Part shown: positions 62,134-64,000 of the stretch, piece by piece
How positions within the stretch are numbered: position 1 is the stretch's first letter
Layout of the letters: each line of letters begins with the position of its first letter
Source of the DNA: Leishmania mexicana MHOM/GT/2001/U1103
Lineage: Eukaryota; Euglenozoa; Kinetoplastea; Trypanosomatida; Trypanosomatidae
Assembly (NCBI RefSeq): GCF_000234665.1
Contig: NC_018324.1
Location: forward strand, 863,501 to 927,500
Length of the DNA stretch: 64,000 bases
Direction: 5' to 3'
Program-made: the position numbers and the translations under genes
Notes under the pieces: model-generated
Told to the model about the DNA's origin: nothing
What the model saw: only the letters and a program-made list of their open reading frames with translations
The model's database searches: none

Positions 62134-64000
62134 AGGAGGTGGTTGTTGTCCTCTTCGTTGTCTGCGTGCTAGTCACGCACGCGCTTTTATCCTTCTCCTT
62201 TTCTGGGTTATCCTCCTCTGCTCTGTCTGCCGCGCGCGCCCGCCTCCCTCCCTTACTCTTACTCTCTTCCTGTTTTTCTTTCATGGATGACACACATGGC
62301 ATAGGTGCGGTAGTCCTCGATGCCAAAAAGCTTGGGGACACGTTTGGCAACAGCGATGGCACCGACGCCGTCAAAGCAAGCGCGTACACGCGTGCAAGTG
62401 CAGATCACATCATCTCACGGGTGAAGCCAAGGCTCTCTCTCTATCCCCCTCTGCCCTTGGGTCGCTGAGGCGCTATGACTCCTCCCTTCTCGTTCCCACT
62501 CGCCCCGTCTATTTCACCTCTGCCCCTCCCCTCCCGCCCTCTCATTTCTCCTCGTCTCTTCTGCTTGCTTCATCTTTTCGCACGCTTGCCTACATCTGCG
62601 CAGACGCACACATGCATACACGCACTAACGACCCCGCACTCAACACAATCACTGTCACTTACCATTCCCCCTTTGCTCTCAGTGTTACCGCCAGCGCGCA
62701 CGTCTTCTCTGCGTATATTCCCTGGAGCTGTTTCCGTGTCTTACCATCGCGGCCCTTTCGGCACAAACACCTGCGCACGTAATCGCACAGCGTGTCCTTC
62801 TCTTGGTCCTCGCTGCCTCATTACTCATCATCCGCAGCGCGCATTCGTTGTTTGTGTTGTTGCCGACCCACGCCGCCTCGCCTTCCCGCCCTCCCTACAC
62901 ACACACACACAGGTGTATATATATATTCCCTCCTCCTCTTTGGCGTTCCTCCTCCCCTTTTTTGTGTTGTTCGCCTACCTCACTGTGTGCGTGTGAGAAG
63001 GGGGAGGGGAGGGGCTGTGGCTTTGTGCGAAGCAGAAGAACGCGCCAACATCGCCACTCTATACTCTCCCTCGCTTTCACCGTCTCCTTCAGTGTGTTGA
63101 TCGTTCCTTTTTCGTCATTAATTATTATTCGGCTTTTGTCGTGTGCCTCCCCTCCCAGCTCTTGCTCTGCCTGCCGGTCAGCCACTTTTACCCTTCTTGC
63201 GCGCTGTGTGTATGTGTCTCCCTCGACCTTTTCCTTTATCCTTTCTGCTGCTGCTGCTGTTGTTGTTTGCAGACACCGTCTGCGTTGGTAGTCACATCCT
63301 CTTTCGCTGGCTTCTTTCTTTTTATCACGTACTTTCTTGTGCTTCACCTTGCACGCGGATCTCCCTCTCCTGTCCGGCTCTCACATCCCCCTCCCCCGCC
63401 TCCTCCACTCACTTCCCGCCCCCGCCGTCGTGCATGAAAAGGCAGTTACCACTGAAATCGGAGTCGGCATATGCGCGACACGGACGGACTGGTGAAAGGA
63501 GTGCGCTGTTCGTCGGTGGGCAGGGGAGGGGGTAAAGTGCTGTGCGTATGCGTGCCTCCACTTGTCCGAGACGTATATGCCTGTAACTCAAGCGGGAGTG
63601 AAATAGCCAGAGGTGGCGTGAATAAGAAAACGAGAGTGAAATCAGAGGAGGAATCCTTCGTGGCACGCGCGTCCCGATGCGGAGACTGGGAGAGACTGCA
63701 GCAGAGCCCCGTGGCTTTCCCCGTGTTTTCGCGAAAGAGCGAACGGGAATGACCTCTCCCTCGACGAGCTGTTATGACAGCGAGTCTGCGCTTCCCGACG
63801 TATCGTGTCAACGCGCGACTTTGTGTGTGTGTGTGTGTGGCAGCTCCCCACCCGGCTCTCTATTACCTCACCTGTTACCCTCTGACTCGCCACCGCTAAT
63901 GAGCACACACACGCACACACCTGTAGCCCTCATCACAACGTCATCAACGCACAACGCACCAATTGTCTTGTCTGCGCCGTTCGCCCCGCTTCCTCCTATC
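62134..64000 (+). other. Right-edge spacer, 1.9 kb, no gene seen
   Basis: T/C-rich DNA with CA repeats at about 62897-62911, a short TA repeat at 62917-62926, T-rich runs around 62955-62965 and a GT repeat at about 63822-63839. No frame has coding composition. It is presumably the 3'UTR of the SDR gene and upstream DNA of a gene beyond the window. Confidence 0.45.

Overview
The window looks like nuclear DNA of a trypanosomatid, most likely a Leishmania species or close relative. All 16 convincing protein genes lie on the + strand and none has an intron. They are separated by long pyrimidine-rich spacers full of CA/TG, CT and TA microsatellites, as expected of a polycistronic transcription unit matured by trans-splicing and polyadenylation. 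A glucokinase ending in a glycosomal targeting tripeptide and a diverged mitochondrial ribosomal protein S18 support this. No promoter, strand switch, rRNA or tRNA gene was found. An exact run of 100 N marks an assembly gap of unknown size.

Layout. 1-5.2 kb: two unrecognised proteins, the first cut by the left edge. 6.1-7.7 kb: a CTL/SLC44 choline-transporter-like membrane protein. 9.5-10.6 kb: a BRCT-repeat protein. 12.2-14.1 kb: a Sec1/Munc18 protein, most like VPS45. 14.4-15.0 kb: a GC-rich island that may be a degenerate retroelement. 16.4-24.3 kb: a 2615-residue gamma-tubulin-complex (Spc97/98, GCP5/6-type) protein. 25.4-26.5 kb: a DRG1-type GTPase. 29.7-30.7 kb: a guanylate kinase just after the assembly gap. 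32.0-33.4 kb: a helical protein with faint GET4 resemblance. 34.5-36.0 kb: BBS4. 37.8-39.3 kb: a NEK-like kinase. 39.3-51.4 kb: a 12.1-kb stretch with no credible gene. 51.4-52.9 kb: an unrecognised three-pass membrane protein. 53.8-54.8 kb: bS18m. 56.0-57.3 kb: glucokinase. 59.2-60.4 kb: endonuclease V. 60.9-62.1 kb: a membrane-anchored SDR protein.

Two dispersed repeats, at about 36.5-37.1 kb and 57.9-58.5 kb, are in direct orientation downstream of BBS4 and glucokinase. They resemble SIDER retroposons in length and position. Their central 451 bp are almost identical while both flanks are clearly diverged, which suggests gene conversion. They bracket 21.5 kb that includes the gene-free block, the kinase, bS18m and glucokinase.

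The genes share no pathway, as is normal for such units. Themes are the flagellum and microtubules (BBS4, GCP, NEK), membrane traffic (VPS45), nucleotide and sugar phosphorylation (guanylate kinase, glucokinase) and nucleic-acid maintenance (BRCT protein, endonuclease V). The most unusual points are the 12-kb gene-free block with its hairpins and TA tracts, the homogenised repeat pair, the giant GCP, and enzymes with altered catalytic motifs (HHD kinase, SDR without its lysine).
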